Positions 26,697-34,954 of a DNA stretch of 49,658 nt are shown here, piece after piece. Made by a program: the position numbers and the translations under genes. Numbering within the stretch: the stretch's first letter is position 1; each line of letters starts with the position of its first letter. The DNA comes from an uncultured Clostridiaceae bacterium. Lineage in GTDB: Bacteria > Bacillota > Clostridia > TANB77 > CAG-508. The notes under the pieces were generated by a model that was given only the letters and a program-made list of their open reading frames with translations, made no database searches and was not told the DNA's origin. The DNA is taken from positions 1 through 49,658 of the forward strand of contig CANRSN010000015.1 in the NCBI GenBank assembly GCA_947642455.1. Direction: 5' to 3'.

Positions 26697-27501
26697 GAAA
26701 AGTTATATCAAATATTTTGCAAGCATTTTCATATGTGACTTTTGCTACTTCTTCTAACATTATATTTTTATATTCTGCAATTTTCTGTGCTGTAAACTTT
26801 ACATTTCTACAATCATTTCTACTTCCTCTTTTAGGCTCTGGGGCTAAATATGGACTATCTGTTTCTATTAAGATTTTATTTAATGGTACCATATTTACTA
26901 TTTCTTCTGCATTTTTTGAATTTTTAAATGTTATTGGTCCTGCAAATGAAATATAATAACCTAAATTTAATGCTTGTTTTACTAATTCTCTATTTAATGG
27001 GCAACAATGAAATACACCTTTTTTATTTGAAGCACATACATTTTTTAATATGTCTATTGTGTCATCTACTGCTTCTCTAGTATGAATTACTATTGGCAAA
27101 TTATATTTATTAGCAAGTTCAATTTGGGAAATAAATACTTGTTTTTGAATTTCCTTGTTTTCTTTATTCCAGTAGTAGTCTAAGCCTATTTCTCCTATTG
27201 CAACTATTTTTCTTACTTGTTTATTTGTTTGTTGTTCACTTAAAATCATTTTCTCTATTTCTTTAATTTGATTTGAAATGTCCCCAACTTTTTTAGGTAT
27301 ATCATTAGGTGAGATTCCAATTATTGAATATATCCATTTGTGCTTATTTGCAAGCTCTATACTCATTTTTGATGATGAAATATCATAACCTGCACAAATT
27401 ATTTTTGTTATGCCTTCTTCATATGTTTTTTTTATTATTTCTTCTCTATCATTATTAAATTTTCCATCATTATAATGTGAATGTGAGTCAAAAAATTCCA
27501 T
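26662..27501 (-). CDS. tatD: TatD family metal-dependent DNase
   Basis: 279 aa TIM-barrel hydrolase with DNase/exonuclease activity in the family. Metal-binding and active-site motifs: FFDSHSHYND at the N-terminus, GEIGLDYYW, VIHTREA, VFHCCPLN and ETDSPYLAPEPKRG. The ATG at 27501 has AAAGGGG 5 nt upstream; an in-frame ATG at 27546 lacks one. The last about 11 residues (GASLRKTSLK) are encoded by a truncated repeat and replace the family's usual short tail. The barrel motifs are intact, so the enzyme is probably still functional. acpS lies directly upstream (about 50 nt), probably co-transcribed. Confidence 0.95.
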   Translation of the reverse strand: MEFFDSHSHYNDGKFNNDREEIIKKTYEEGITKIICAGYDISSSKMSIELANKHKWIYSIIGISPNDIPKKVGDISNQIKEIEKMILSEQQTNKQVRKIVAIGEIGLDYYWNKENKEIQKQVFISQIELANKYNLPIVIHTREAVDDTIDILKNVCASNKKGVFHCCPLNRELVKQALNLGYYISFAGPITFKNSKNAEEIVNMVPLNKILIETDSPYLAPEPKRGSRNDCRNVKFTAQKIAEYKNIMLEEVAKVTYENACKIFDITFLGASLRKTSLK

Positions 27502-27554
27502 TTTTACCCCTTTCATTGTAGATATTTTGCAAAAACTCAAATACAAATTTACAA

Positions 27555-27926
27555 TTATTTTTTATATACTATGCAGTTTGCTATTGCATAATCTTTTAAA
27601 TGTGATAAACTTACATCAATTTCAATTTCTTCTTTAATTTTTATGTCTATCATGTTTACTTGTGGTTTTCCTGTTATGTCATTTTCTATTTCTATATTTT
27701 TCCACTCTATTTGATATTTACTATCTAAAAACTCTGATATTGCTTTAAATATTGCCTCTTTTGCTGCAAACCTTGCCGCATAATGCTGGTATTTCATCAC
27801 TTTTTTACTTTCACAGTATTCTATTTCTTTTTCTGTAAATACTCTGTTTACAAATTCATTATGTGCTTTTATACTATTTTCTATTCTTGACACTTCTATA
27901 ATATCTACTCCACACTTTGCATCCAC
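27555..27926 (-). CDS. acpS: Holo-[acyl-carrier-protein] synthase
   Basis: 123-aa phosphopantetheinyl transferase that activates apo-ACP for fatty acid synthesis. Motifs: GVDIIEVSRIENSI near the N-terminus (Mg2+-binding Asp) and RFAAKEAIFKAI in the second half. Length is normal for AcpS. The start is a GTG at 27926 with AAAGGA about 11 nt upstream. Located just before tatD. Confidence 0.95.
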   Translation of the reverse strand: MDAKCGVDIIEVSRIENSIKAHNEFVNRVFTEKEIEYCESKKVMKYQHYAARFAAKEAIFKAISEFLDSKYQIEWKNIEIENDITGKPQVNMIDIKIKEEIEIDVSLSHLKDYAIANCIVYKK

Positions 27927-28029
27927 TATACAACAATTCCTTTCATTTAAGTCTATCTATTATTTTTTAGGATACTTTAGAACAAAAGAGGCATGATTTT
28001 AACTTTTCTCTTTAGCTTTTTGTAAAATA

Positions 28030-29235
28030 TTAAAACATTAATAAGTTGACTATACCTATTAATATTACAACTAATATTGCTACTATGACTATATAATTGG
28101 TTTTTATGTTTATTTCTTTATATATTAAATCATATTTGCTTTTTATTTCATTATATAATTCTTTTGTTTTTAATATTTTTCTCAATTTTTCATATATTAA
28201 GCTACCTTCTATATCATTTGTTACTTCTTGATTATATATACTTTTAGCAAATTTTATGAATTTACGTTTTGCTTCTTTTATTGTTTTTGTATTTTCAAAC
28301 TCTAATTCTAATTTTCTTAAATATATTTTTTGGTATATTGCTAAAATGTATGTATATAAATACTCATTTTCATATATATATGGAAGTTTTGTATAATTTT
28401 CTGGGCTTATTTGCGATGTCATAAGTGTTACAGCCTGTTTTGATAAACCAATTTTTATATTTTTTAATGTTTCTAGTATTTCTATTCCTTCTCTTTCTTT
28501 CTCAAAATTTACATGATATTTGCTTGGCAAAATATTAGCAAATTTTATAAATGAATTACGTATGTTTTCGAAGTCTTGCTCATTTTTCCATTTATCTGCT
28601 TCAATACACATATATGAATATGTTAAAAATCTTTCATCATCTATGTTTAATTCTTTTATATCTTTATTTGAAGCTGTTATACTTTTTATTATTTCTTCTA
28701 ATGTTTGTATATCTTTAAATGAGTTTGTTTGAATTTTAATATTTTCATATTCCTTTAAATTCTGCATGCTTGAATTTATGTCTCTGAATTTGTAATTAAA
28801 ATTTAATACATCATCTATTGTAGGTTCTCCTTCTAATACAGTTTTTATTAATAAAAAACACACTCCTGTATTAAAACATATTATTTCCATTTTTGTTATA
28901 TCAAAAAATATTCCATATTTTTCTCCTATTTTGGCTTGCATGTCTTCTTCTATTTTATACTCGAATATTGTAGATGATTCTTTTGAAAGTACTACACTTT
29001 TCATTTTATCATCAAATTTTTTTAATTGTTCCATTTTTTCCTTGCTTAGTCCGAATGACCAAAATAATTGCTTTCTTACTTTTGGTAAAAAATATGTATA
29101 CATGTTTAATTCTTTTTCTTTTTCATATGTTTTTAATTTGCATTTTTTATTCTTTAGCAATCTTAATATGTATTTACTATATTTTTTTTCATCTACTATG
29201 TATGGATGAATAAAATATGTATACTGATATTTCAT
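28030..29235 (-). CDS. Unknown tail-anchored membrane protein
   Basis: 401 aa. I do not recognise the family. The soluble part is highly charged and predicted helical (for example KEKMEQLKKFDDKMKSVVL), with a Lys-rich N-terminal region starting YFIHPYIVDEKKYSKYIL. A single C-terminal transmembrane helix (about 379-400; IVIVAILVVILIGIVNLL) ends the protein, so the bulk is probably cytoplasmic. The arrangement recalls RMD1/DUF155-type proteins, but no signature could be confirmed. The ATG has GAGGAAAA 6 nt upstream. It stands alone between acpS and the WG-repeat gene. Confidence 0.7.
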   Translation of the reverse strand: MKYQYTYFIHPYIVDEKKYSKYILRLLKNKKCKLKTYEKEKELNMYTYFLPKVRKQLFWSFGLSKEKMEQLKKFDDKMKSVVLSKESSTIFEYKIEEDMQAKIGEKYGIFFDITKMEIICFNTGVCFLLIKTVLEGEPTIDDVLNFNYKFRDINSSMQNLKEYENIKIQTNSFKDIQTLEEIIKSITASNKDIKELNIDDERFLTYSYMCIEADKWKNEQDFENIRNSFIKFANILPSKYHVNFEKEREGIEILETLKNIKIGLSKQAVTLMTSQISPENYTKLPYIYENEYLYTYILAIYQKIYLRKLELEFENTKTIKEAKRKFIKFAKSIYNQEVTNDIEGSLIYEKLRKILKTKELYNEIKSKYDLIYKEINIKTNYIVIVAILVVILIGIVNLLMF

Positions 29236-29271
29236 ATGTTTTCCTCATTTCTATTTCTGATATATGGCAAA

Positions 29272-29328
29272 CAGTGGAGATATTCTTTTTGTTCATTTTT
29301 TTGAACCTTAAGAATAACTATCCCACTG
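29272..29328. terminator. Palindrome after the WG-repeat gene
   Basis: CAGTGG..GATATTCTT..GTTCA pairs with TGAAC..AAGAATA..CCCACTG around a T6 loop. The stem is imperfect. The most likely role is termination of the WG-repeat gene; it is another coreless palindrome at a gene end. Confidence 0.55.
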
Positions 29329-29365
29329 CTTACATGCTGTTTTGCTATTTGCATATTTACTATTT

Positions 29366-30877
29366 TTATTTAGTATAATAGTTTGCATTAAGATCTTCTG
29401 CTAAATACCATTGTGCTATAAAGTCTATTACTAAATTGTTAGATAGTTCATATGTAGGTTCTAATATTACTTTTCCATTTTGGTCTAGGCAACCCCATTT
29501 TCCATCTTTTTTTACTGCTACATAACCATATTTGTTTTGCTCTGTTGCATCATCATATATATAGTCTACTACTACTATCCCTTTGTCATTTATATATCCA
29601 TATTTTCCGTCTTTTTTCTTTAAGAATATAGTGTTTCCTACTAATATGTCTGTACTTTCTTTTTCTTCTAATTTTAAGTTGTAATATTTATATTTGTCAT
29701 TTTCTCTTACTCTTATATAGCCTTTTTCTATATTTATTTCTGTTATTACTCCACTTACTTTTTCGTTAAACTCCCTATCTAGCAATTTTGTTTCAAAGTT
29801 CTGTGTTTCTGCTCTTATGAAGTCTGTTTGTGCTAAGTAACTTAAATAATTGTACTCAAAATTTAATTGTGTTTCATTTGATGAATTTATTATTCCATAT
29901 TTTCCTTCTTTTTTTGCAATATAATTTTCTGTATAAGCATATGTTAAGTCATCATATTCTGCAGGGATTTTTTGCTCTCCTGATTTTGTTACTAATGCAT
30001 ATTTACCATTTGCCTTTATTATTATATTATCTAGGTTTATTTCTTTTACTTCCTCAAATTTTCCTTCTAAGTATGAATTTCCTTCTGTATCTATTATTTT
30101 TTGTACACCATTTTCTTTTACTACATACATATTGTTTCCATATACATGTTGTATTTGCTCGTATTTTGGCTCTAAGACTTGGGCTTTGTTGTAATTTATT
30201 ACCCCAAACTTTCCTTGTTCATTTTCTACTATAAAGCCATTTTCATATTTTTCTGTTAGTGCTGTTATGCTTTTGTATTCATTTTCTATTATTACTTTTC
30301 CAATGCTATCTACTACTCCCTTTTTGCCATTTTTACTTGTAAGTAACGCATTTTTTGTTCCTACTATTGGTGTTATGTCATCATACTCACATTGTAATAT
30401 GTTTTTTCCATCTAAGTTTATTAAACCATATTTTCCATTTTGCTCTACCTTTAATGTATTTTCATACCATATAGTATTATTTTCATCATAATTTGATATT
30501 GCTTCTACTTTTGTGTATTCTGTGTATAATGTCTCATTTTTGTCATTTACTGCTTTTGAGTTGAATGTCTGTGTTTCATAGTTTGTATTGTACATACATA
30601 TGAATATTTTTTTTGAACTGTCTGGTATTATTATCATTTCGTCATATTGTGGTGCTATTATTGTATTTCCTTTTGTATCTATTACTCCCCATTTGCCATT
30701 TTCATATATTGTATAATATGCTGTTATAAAGTTTTTGTCTGAGGCTCCTGGCTTTTCCTTTAGTAACTCTATTATCATGTATATAAACATTATTATTACT
30801 GCAATTGCTATTATTACAGCAAATACTTTTTTCAAATTTAGCTTTGGTTCAGAATCGTATCTCTTTCCTCTACTCAT
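29366..30877 (-). CDS. WG-repeat protein with one transmembrane helix
   Basis: 503 aa. A basic N-terminus and single transmembrane helix (about 18-38) are followed by at least eight WG (KWG-type) repeats of about 20-45 residues, for example KWGVIDTKGNTIIAPQYDEM and KYGYINDKGIVVVDYIYDDA, ending with KWGCLDQNGKVILEPTYEL. WG repeats form beta-rich folds of unknown binding function, often on the outer face. The ATG at 30877 was chosen over an ATG at 30886 because AAAGGA lies 8 nt before the former. Confidence 0.88.
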   Translation of the reverse strand: MSRGKRYDSEPKLNLKKVFAVIIAIAVIIMFIYMIIELLKEKPGASDKNFITAYYTIYENGKWGVIDTKGNTIIAPQYDEMIIIPDSSKKIFICMYNTNYETQTFNSKAVNDKNETLYTEYTKVEAISNYDENNTIWYENTLKVEQNGKYGLINLDGKNILQCEYDDITPIVGTKNALLTSKNGKKGVVDSIGKVIIENEYKSITALTEKYENGFIVENEQGKFGVINYNKAQVLEPKYEQIQHVYGNNMYVVKENGVQKIIDTEGNSYLEGKFEEVKEINLDNIIIKANGKYALVTKSGEQKIPAEYDDLTYAYTENYIAKKEGKYGIINSSNETQLNFEYNYLSYLAQTDFIRAETQNFETKLLDREFNEKVSGVITEINIEKGYIRVRENDKYKYYNLKLEEKESTDILVGNTIFLKKKDGKYGYINDKGIVVVDYIYDDATEQNKYGYVAVKKDGKWGCLDQNGKVILEPTYELSNNLVIDFIAQWYLAEDLNANYYTK

Positions 30878-30964
30878 TCTTCTCATCCTTTTTTATTTTA
30901 ATTTACTATGTTACTATATCATTTTTTACATGAATTGACAAGATTTTTTTCTATTTTACAGAAA

Positions 30965-31010
30965 AAAAGAGGCATGAAAAATTTTAAAATACTTTTCATA
31001 CCTCGTCTTT
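30965..31010 (-). terminator. Terminator-like palindrome GAGGCATGAAAA
   Basis: GAGGCATGAAAA pairs with TTTTCATACCTC, followed on the minus strand by a T7 run. Downstream of spoIIE, it is one of a family: one arm alone occurs at 1231-1252 and the other at about 27985-28000. The gap at 30878-31336 is otherwise filled by palindrome copy 6 and a REP-like unit. Confidence 0.75.
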
Positions 31011-31050
31011 GTTTTTTATAAGATTTGTTCTTATATTTTTTTATATTACC

Positions 31051-31271
31051 AGCAAAAAAGAGTACAATTTGTTGCATTTCACAGATATAACATTCACTTA
31101 AGTACTATAATATTTGTATTGAAAAAGTTTTGCGCAGGGAAGCTCCCAGAGTGGACATGACCCAGAGCGATTGGCGAAGCCAGTAAAAAACTTTGCCAAT
31201 ACAAATATTATAGTACTTATATGCTTCTAATTTTAATCTGTGGAATGCAACAAATTGTACTCTTTTTTGCT
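31051..31271. repeat. Long palindrome with class A core, copy 6 (filled form)
   Basis: The arms match the empty palindrome at 24017-24145. At the tip they continue as TGTATTG...CAATACA and AAAAAGTTTT/AAAACTTTG around GCGCAGGGAAGCTCCCAGAG, GACATGACCCAGAGCG and ATTGGCGAAGCCAG. The core plus inner stem adds about 92 bp relative to the empty form. Confidence 0.88.
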
Positions 31272-31284
31272 GTTATATTACATT

Positions 31285-31330
31285 GATCTGTCCCTTTTGG
31301 GACATTTTTGTCCCAATTTGCTCCGTCCCA
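31285..31330. repeat. REP-like repeat, copy C
   Basis: GATCTGTCCCTTTTGGGACA, then TTTTTGTCCCAATTTGCTCC and GTCCCA. It starts 14 bp past palindrome copy 6 and ends just before the spoIIE stop. Confidence 0.8.
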
Positions 31331-31336
31331 TTTTTC

Positions 31337-33844
31337 TCATCTTTTAGAGATTTTAGCTACCATTACTGTCATGTCGTCTTTTGCCATTCCATAGCAGTTG
31401 TCTATTGCCTCTTGTAGTATTATGTCTGCTATTTTTTGGCTATCTTCGGTTTCTATTTCTTCTAATAAGAATTGTATCCATAGTTCTTTGTTTGAGTAGT
31501 TTGTAGATGATTCTACTATTCCATCACTACACATTACTATTATGTCTCCATCTTGTAAGTCTTTGTCATATACTACTAAGTCTATGTCGTTTATTATTCC
31601 TGTTGGTAATGATATGGATTTTAGTATTTGTACATTTTTTTTGTTTTTTATGAATGTAGGACATGCTCCATTTTTTATAAATTCTAGTTTTTGAGCATAT
31701 AGATCTAGTATGGAGATGTCTAATGTTGAATACATTTCTTCATCACCTGCCATGTTTAGGGTTGAGTTTATTAGTCTTAGAGATGTGTCTTTGTCAAAAC
31801 CTGAAGATAATAGTTTTTCTAGCATTCCTATTGCCATTTTACTATTTTTTCTTGCTTTTTCTCCTGAACCCATTCCATCACTTATTGCTAATAGGTATTT
31901 GCCATCTTGTAACCTTGTTTGTACACTTGTGTCTCCTGATATTGCTGAACCTGATTTTGTTGCTTTTGCAACTCCTATGGTTATTTTTTGTTTGTCTTCT
32001 GATATGAATGTATAACTACAGATTGGCTTATTTAGTCTTAGCCCACAGTTTTGTTTTTGAAGGCTTACATTTTGCCCTAGTATTTTTTCTATTACTCTTG
32101 ACATTTTTTTTATGTCACATACTGGTGTGTCTACATTTTCACAAGTGTCTGTGTATAGGGTTACTTGTATTCTTCCTGTTTTTGATTGTTTCATGTTTAT
32201 GCCTTTTATATTTATTTCTTTTTCTTCTAGTAATGCTTTTATTTGCTCTTTTTGTAATTCAAACTCGTCTATCTGTTCTTCTACTTCTATTTCCCCTGCT
32301 AGGTTTCCTATTGCTTTTGATACTTCTTCTAGTTGGTTTGATACTACTTTTTTGTTTTCATCTAGTTTTTTCTTCCATATGAAGTTTAGTTTACTTACTC
32401 TGTATGCATCATTTATCACTTTTACTATTTGCATTACATCTTTTTCTACATCTTCGTTCATTTCGTCTATTTCATAGCCTAATATGTAGTTATTATGGTT
32501 TGCAAATATTTCTAGTAATTCTCTCTTTTTTATTTCTTCTTTGTTTATTAGTAATTCAAATATGTCTTGTACTATGTTGTTGCCTCCTTTTTCTTCTGTG
32601 AAGTATAAGTCGTCAAATAGTATGTTTTCCTCTAAACCTTCTAATCCATTTTCTAATTCTTTTTGGAAGATTTTAAGGTTTTCTATTTCTTGTTTTTTTA
32701 GTTCTTTGTCATCTACTATTGTTGCTGCTGCTTCTTTATATGTTCTTGCAATTTGCGATATGGTTTCTGACATGCTGTTTAATTTGTATATTGTGTCTTT
32801 GTTTTCTTCTAGTTTTCTTCCTATTGTCTCTGGTAATAATAATGTGTTTGGATACATTTCTTGTATGTTTATTTTTATATTTTTTGGTACTGCTAATAAA
32901 CCTAATGCTGCAATTAGTATTTCTTGGAACATTATTATTGATTCTATGTTTCCATTTCCTACATATGTAAGTATTATGTTCCCTATTATGAAACCTAGTA
33001 TTACTCCTATTTTACCAAATTTACTAAATATTCCTGATGTCATTCCTGATATTGCATATGTTGCTATTAGTGTTGGCTCCCCATCTGCTATTATTCCTAA
33101 CACTGAACCTATAATTATTCCTGTACTTGCCCCTACTAATATTCCATTTTTCCACCCCATTATTAGTACTATTAGTATACATAGTACATTTCTTACTGAA
33201 AAGCCAAATATTGTTAGGTCTTGTAATGATGTTATTGCTATTGCTAGTAATAGACTTGTTCCCATTACTTCTTCTATTGAGTATGCCTTTTTTTCCCCTA
33301 TGCTTGTTAGTACTGTTATTGAGTTTACAAATATTTTGTAGAATATGAATGCACATATACTGTATATTATTCCTAATAGTAGGTCATACATTAGAAAGTC
33401 TTTGAATACCATTCCACCTGCTTGTACTAGTATACATGATAGAAATACCCTAAAGCCTAATTTCCTTTTTTCGTTGGATTCTTCTTCATACCTTGGAGAT
33501 TTAATTAGTATTCCAGCTAATAGTATTAGTAGTGTTAACATGAAGCTTAATACGTTTTCTCCTCCAAATGCTATTGCTGTTCCTATTGTTACTACTATAC
33601 TTAATATTCCAATTGGCTTGTAATTACTTAGTGTTGCTGCTATTATTGCTATTCCAAATGGTGCTAACTCACTGTCTTGTCCAATGCACACAAATGAAAG
33701 CATAAAGGATATTATGTATAGCACTATCTGCTTTTTATTGAAACTTTCTTCTACTATTCCTTTTGCTCTTCCTTCTTTATTTAATTCAACGTCCTCATTT
33801 TGATTTTGATTCTCTTCAAAATCTTTTGATATATTTTGAAACAT
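31337..33844 (-). CDS. spoIIE: Stage II sporulation protein E (PP2C phosphatase)
   Basis: 835-aa membrane phosphatase that dephosphorylates SpoIIAA and so releases sigma-F in the forespore; it also acts with FtsZ at the polar septum. About ten transmembrane helices fill the N-terminal third, followed by a coiled-coil linker (IENLKIFQKELENGLEGL) and a C-terminal PP2C domain with ISDGMGSGEKA, and CSDGIVES and DDMTVMV near the end, all metal-binding sites. Length is normal. The ATG at 33844 was preferred to a GTG at 33853, with GGGGTGG 5 nt upstream. It shows that the organism sporulates or descends from a spore former. Confidence 0.95.
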   Translation of the reverse strand: MFQNISKDFEENQNQNEDVELNKEGRAKGIVEESFNKKQIVLYIISFMLSFVCIGQDSELAPFGIAIIAATLSNYKPIGILSIVVTIGTAIAFGGENVLSFMLTLLILLAGILIKSPRYEEESNEKRKLGFRVFLSCILVQAGGMVFKDFLMYDLLLGIIYSICAFIFYKIFVNSITVLTSIGEKKAYSIEEVMGTSLLLAIAITSLQDLTIFGFSVRNVLCILIVLIMGWKNGILVGASTGIIIGSVLGIIADGEPTLIATYAISGMTSGIFSKFGKIGVILGFIIGNIILTYVGNGNIESIIMFQEILIAALGLLAVPKNIKINIQEMYPNTLLLPETIGRKLEENKDTIYKLNSMSETISQIARTYKEAAATIVDDKELKKQEIENLKIFQKELENGLEGLEENILFDDLYFTEEKGGNNIVQDIFELLINKEEIKKRELLEIFANHNNYILGYEIDEMNEDVEKDVMQIVKVINDAYRVSKLNFIWKKKLDENKKVVSNQLEEVSKAIGNLAGEIEVEEQIDEFELQKEQIKALLEEKEINIKGINMKQSKTGRIQVTLYTDTCENVDTPVCDIKKMSRVIEKILGQNVSLQKQNCGLRLNKPICSYTFISEDKQKITIGVAKATKSGSAISGDTSVQTRLQDGKYLLAISDGMGSGEKARKNSKMAIGMLEKLLSSGFDKDTSLRLINSTLNMAGDEEMYSTLDISILDLYAQKLEFIKNGACPTFIKNKKNVQILKSISLPTGIINDIDLVVYDKDLQDGDIIVMCSDGIVESSTNYSNKELWIQFLLEEIETEDSQKIADIILQEAIDNCYGMAKDDMTVMVAKISKR

Positions 33845-34058
33845 CCTTACCACCCCATACTTTTTTAATTATGCTTTTATTTTAGTACAAGTTTTGTTAT
33901 TTGTTTGTCGATTTCTCTCCTATAATTAAAAAAGTTTTTTACATCTTGTGATATTTTATTTATTTTTTTTCTCTTTTTCCTCTCATTTTTATCTCTTTTG
34001 TAAATAACTTTTTATATTTTATCGTAAAATATAGAAAATTACAAGGTATATTTAGTTT

Positions 34059-34454
34059 TTATTTTTTGTCTATATATTCTTCTACAAGTTTTATTAGTTC
34101 TTTTGCTGTTTTTATTTGAAGTAATGTATTATCTGCGTTTACTATGAATTCATCATCATAGTCGCTATCTTCTCTAACTTGACTTGCTCTTGCAATTCTT
34201 CTTCCCATTTCCCTTGGAAATATTTCTGTATTTATATAATTTTTGTTAAAATAAGCTATTACATCTTTATGCCTTTTAAAATCTATTGGCTCTAGAGCTA
34301 ATATACTTCTAATTGAGTGAAAAATTGCATAGTAAGCTCTATTATTAGCTGATTTATATAGTTTTTCATTATATAGTACTTCACATGCTTTTATATCTTC
34401 TTTCGCCTGTTCTAATCTGTGCAGAACTAATTCTTTTGATACTTTACATTCCAT
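34059..34454 (-). CDS. hepT: HEPN domain protein (HepT-like toxin)
   Basis: 131 aa four-helix HEPN protein with the catalytic RNase motif R-x6-H in NNRAYYAIFHSIRSIL. Family knowledge: paired with an MNT nucleotidyltransferase it forms a type VII toxin-antitoxin system in which MNT AMPylates HEPN. The ATG at 34454 has AAGGAG 9 nt upstream and overlaps the MNT stop, so the pair is coupled. The second conserved element DDEFIVNADNTLLQIK is present. Confidence 0.87.
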   Translation of the reverse strand: MECKVSKELVLHRLEQAKEDIKACEVLYNEKLYKSANNRAYYAIFHSIRSILALEPIDFKRHKDVIAYFNKNYINTEIFPREMGRRIARASQVREDSDYDDEFIVNADNTLLQIKTAKELIKLVEEYIDKK

Positions 34455-34791
34455 ATAATACAACTCCTTCTTTTTGAATATTCATATAAAAAGGTAATGC
34501 TTCTAACCAATAATTAAATTTATCAATATTTTTTATTAATGGAGAAATTAGTACATCATTTTTTAATTCAATATCATAAGCAAAATCCCATATTCTCTCT
34601 CCATATTCTACTATTTCTTCATCTGTCAGGTCTGTTAATATCATAATATCAATATCTGAACTTGTATTAAAATCTCCTCTTGCATATGAGCCATAAAGTA
34701 TAATTTTTTTTACTCTATCTCCAAACATCTTATTTGTTTCATTTAAAAACTCTTCAATAGATTTTTTTATTTTTAGTGGAATCTCCTTCAT
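34444..34791 (-). CDS. mntA: MNT nucleotidyltransferase (MntA-like antitoxin)
   Basis: 115 aa minimal nucleotidyltransferase with the core motif GSYARGDFNTSSDIDIMIL, that is, GSxARG and SDxD with two metal-binding Asp. It is predicted to transfer AMP to the HEPN partner encoded next. The ATG at 34791 has GAGG 8 nt upstream; the GTG at 34800 is less likely. The third catalytic Asp probably lies in ELKNDVLIS. Confidence 0.87.
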   Translation of the reverse strand: MKEIPLKIKKSIEEFLNETNKMFGDRVKKIILYGSYARGDFNTSSDIDIMILTDLTDEEIVEYGERIWDFAYDIELKNDVLISPLIKNIDKFNYWLEALPFYMNIQKEGVVLYGM

Positions 34792-34906
34792 TTCTTTCAC
34801 CTCATCTTAGTTTTTTACAACTAGTATAACATATATAATTTTATTTTTCTAGTAATTTTTCCATCTAATTTTTTACATTTTGTAAAGTTTTTTAGTATTT
34901 CATCAC

Positions 34907-34943
34907 AAAAAGTTCCAGTGATTTCTCACTAGAACTTTTTATT
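34907..34943. terminator. Bidirectional terminator
   Basis: AAAAAGTTCCAGTGA pairs with TCACTAGAACTTTTT over 14 bp around a TTTC loop. It lies between the MNT/HEPN pair and the end of the giant adhesin. Confidence 0.85.
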
Positions 34944-34954
34944 TATTCATGCAA

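Noticed and set aside
5331-31271. CRISPR array formed by the repeated palindromes
   Set aside because: The copies are kilobases apart, vary in length and have no regular spacers or cas genes.
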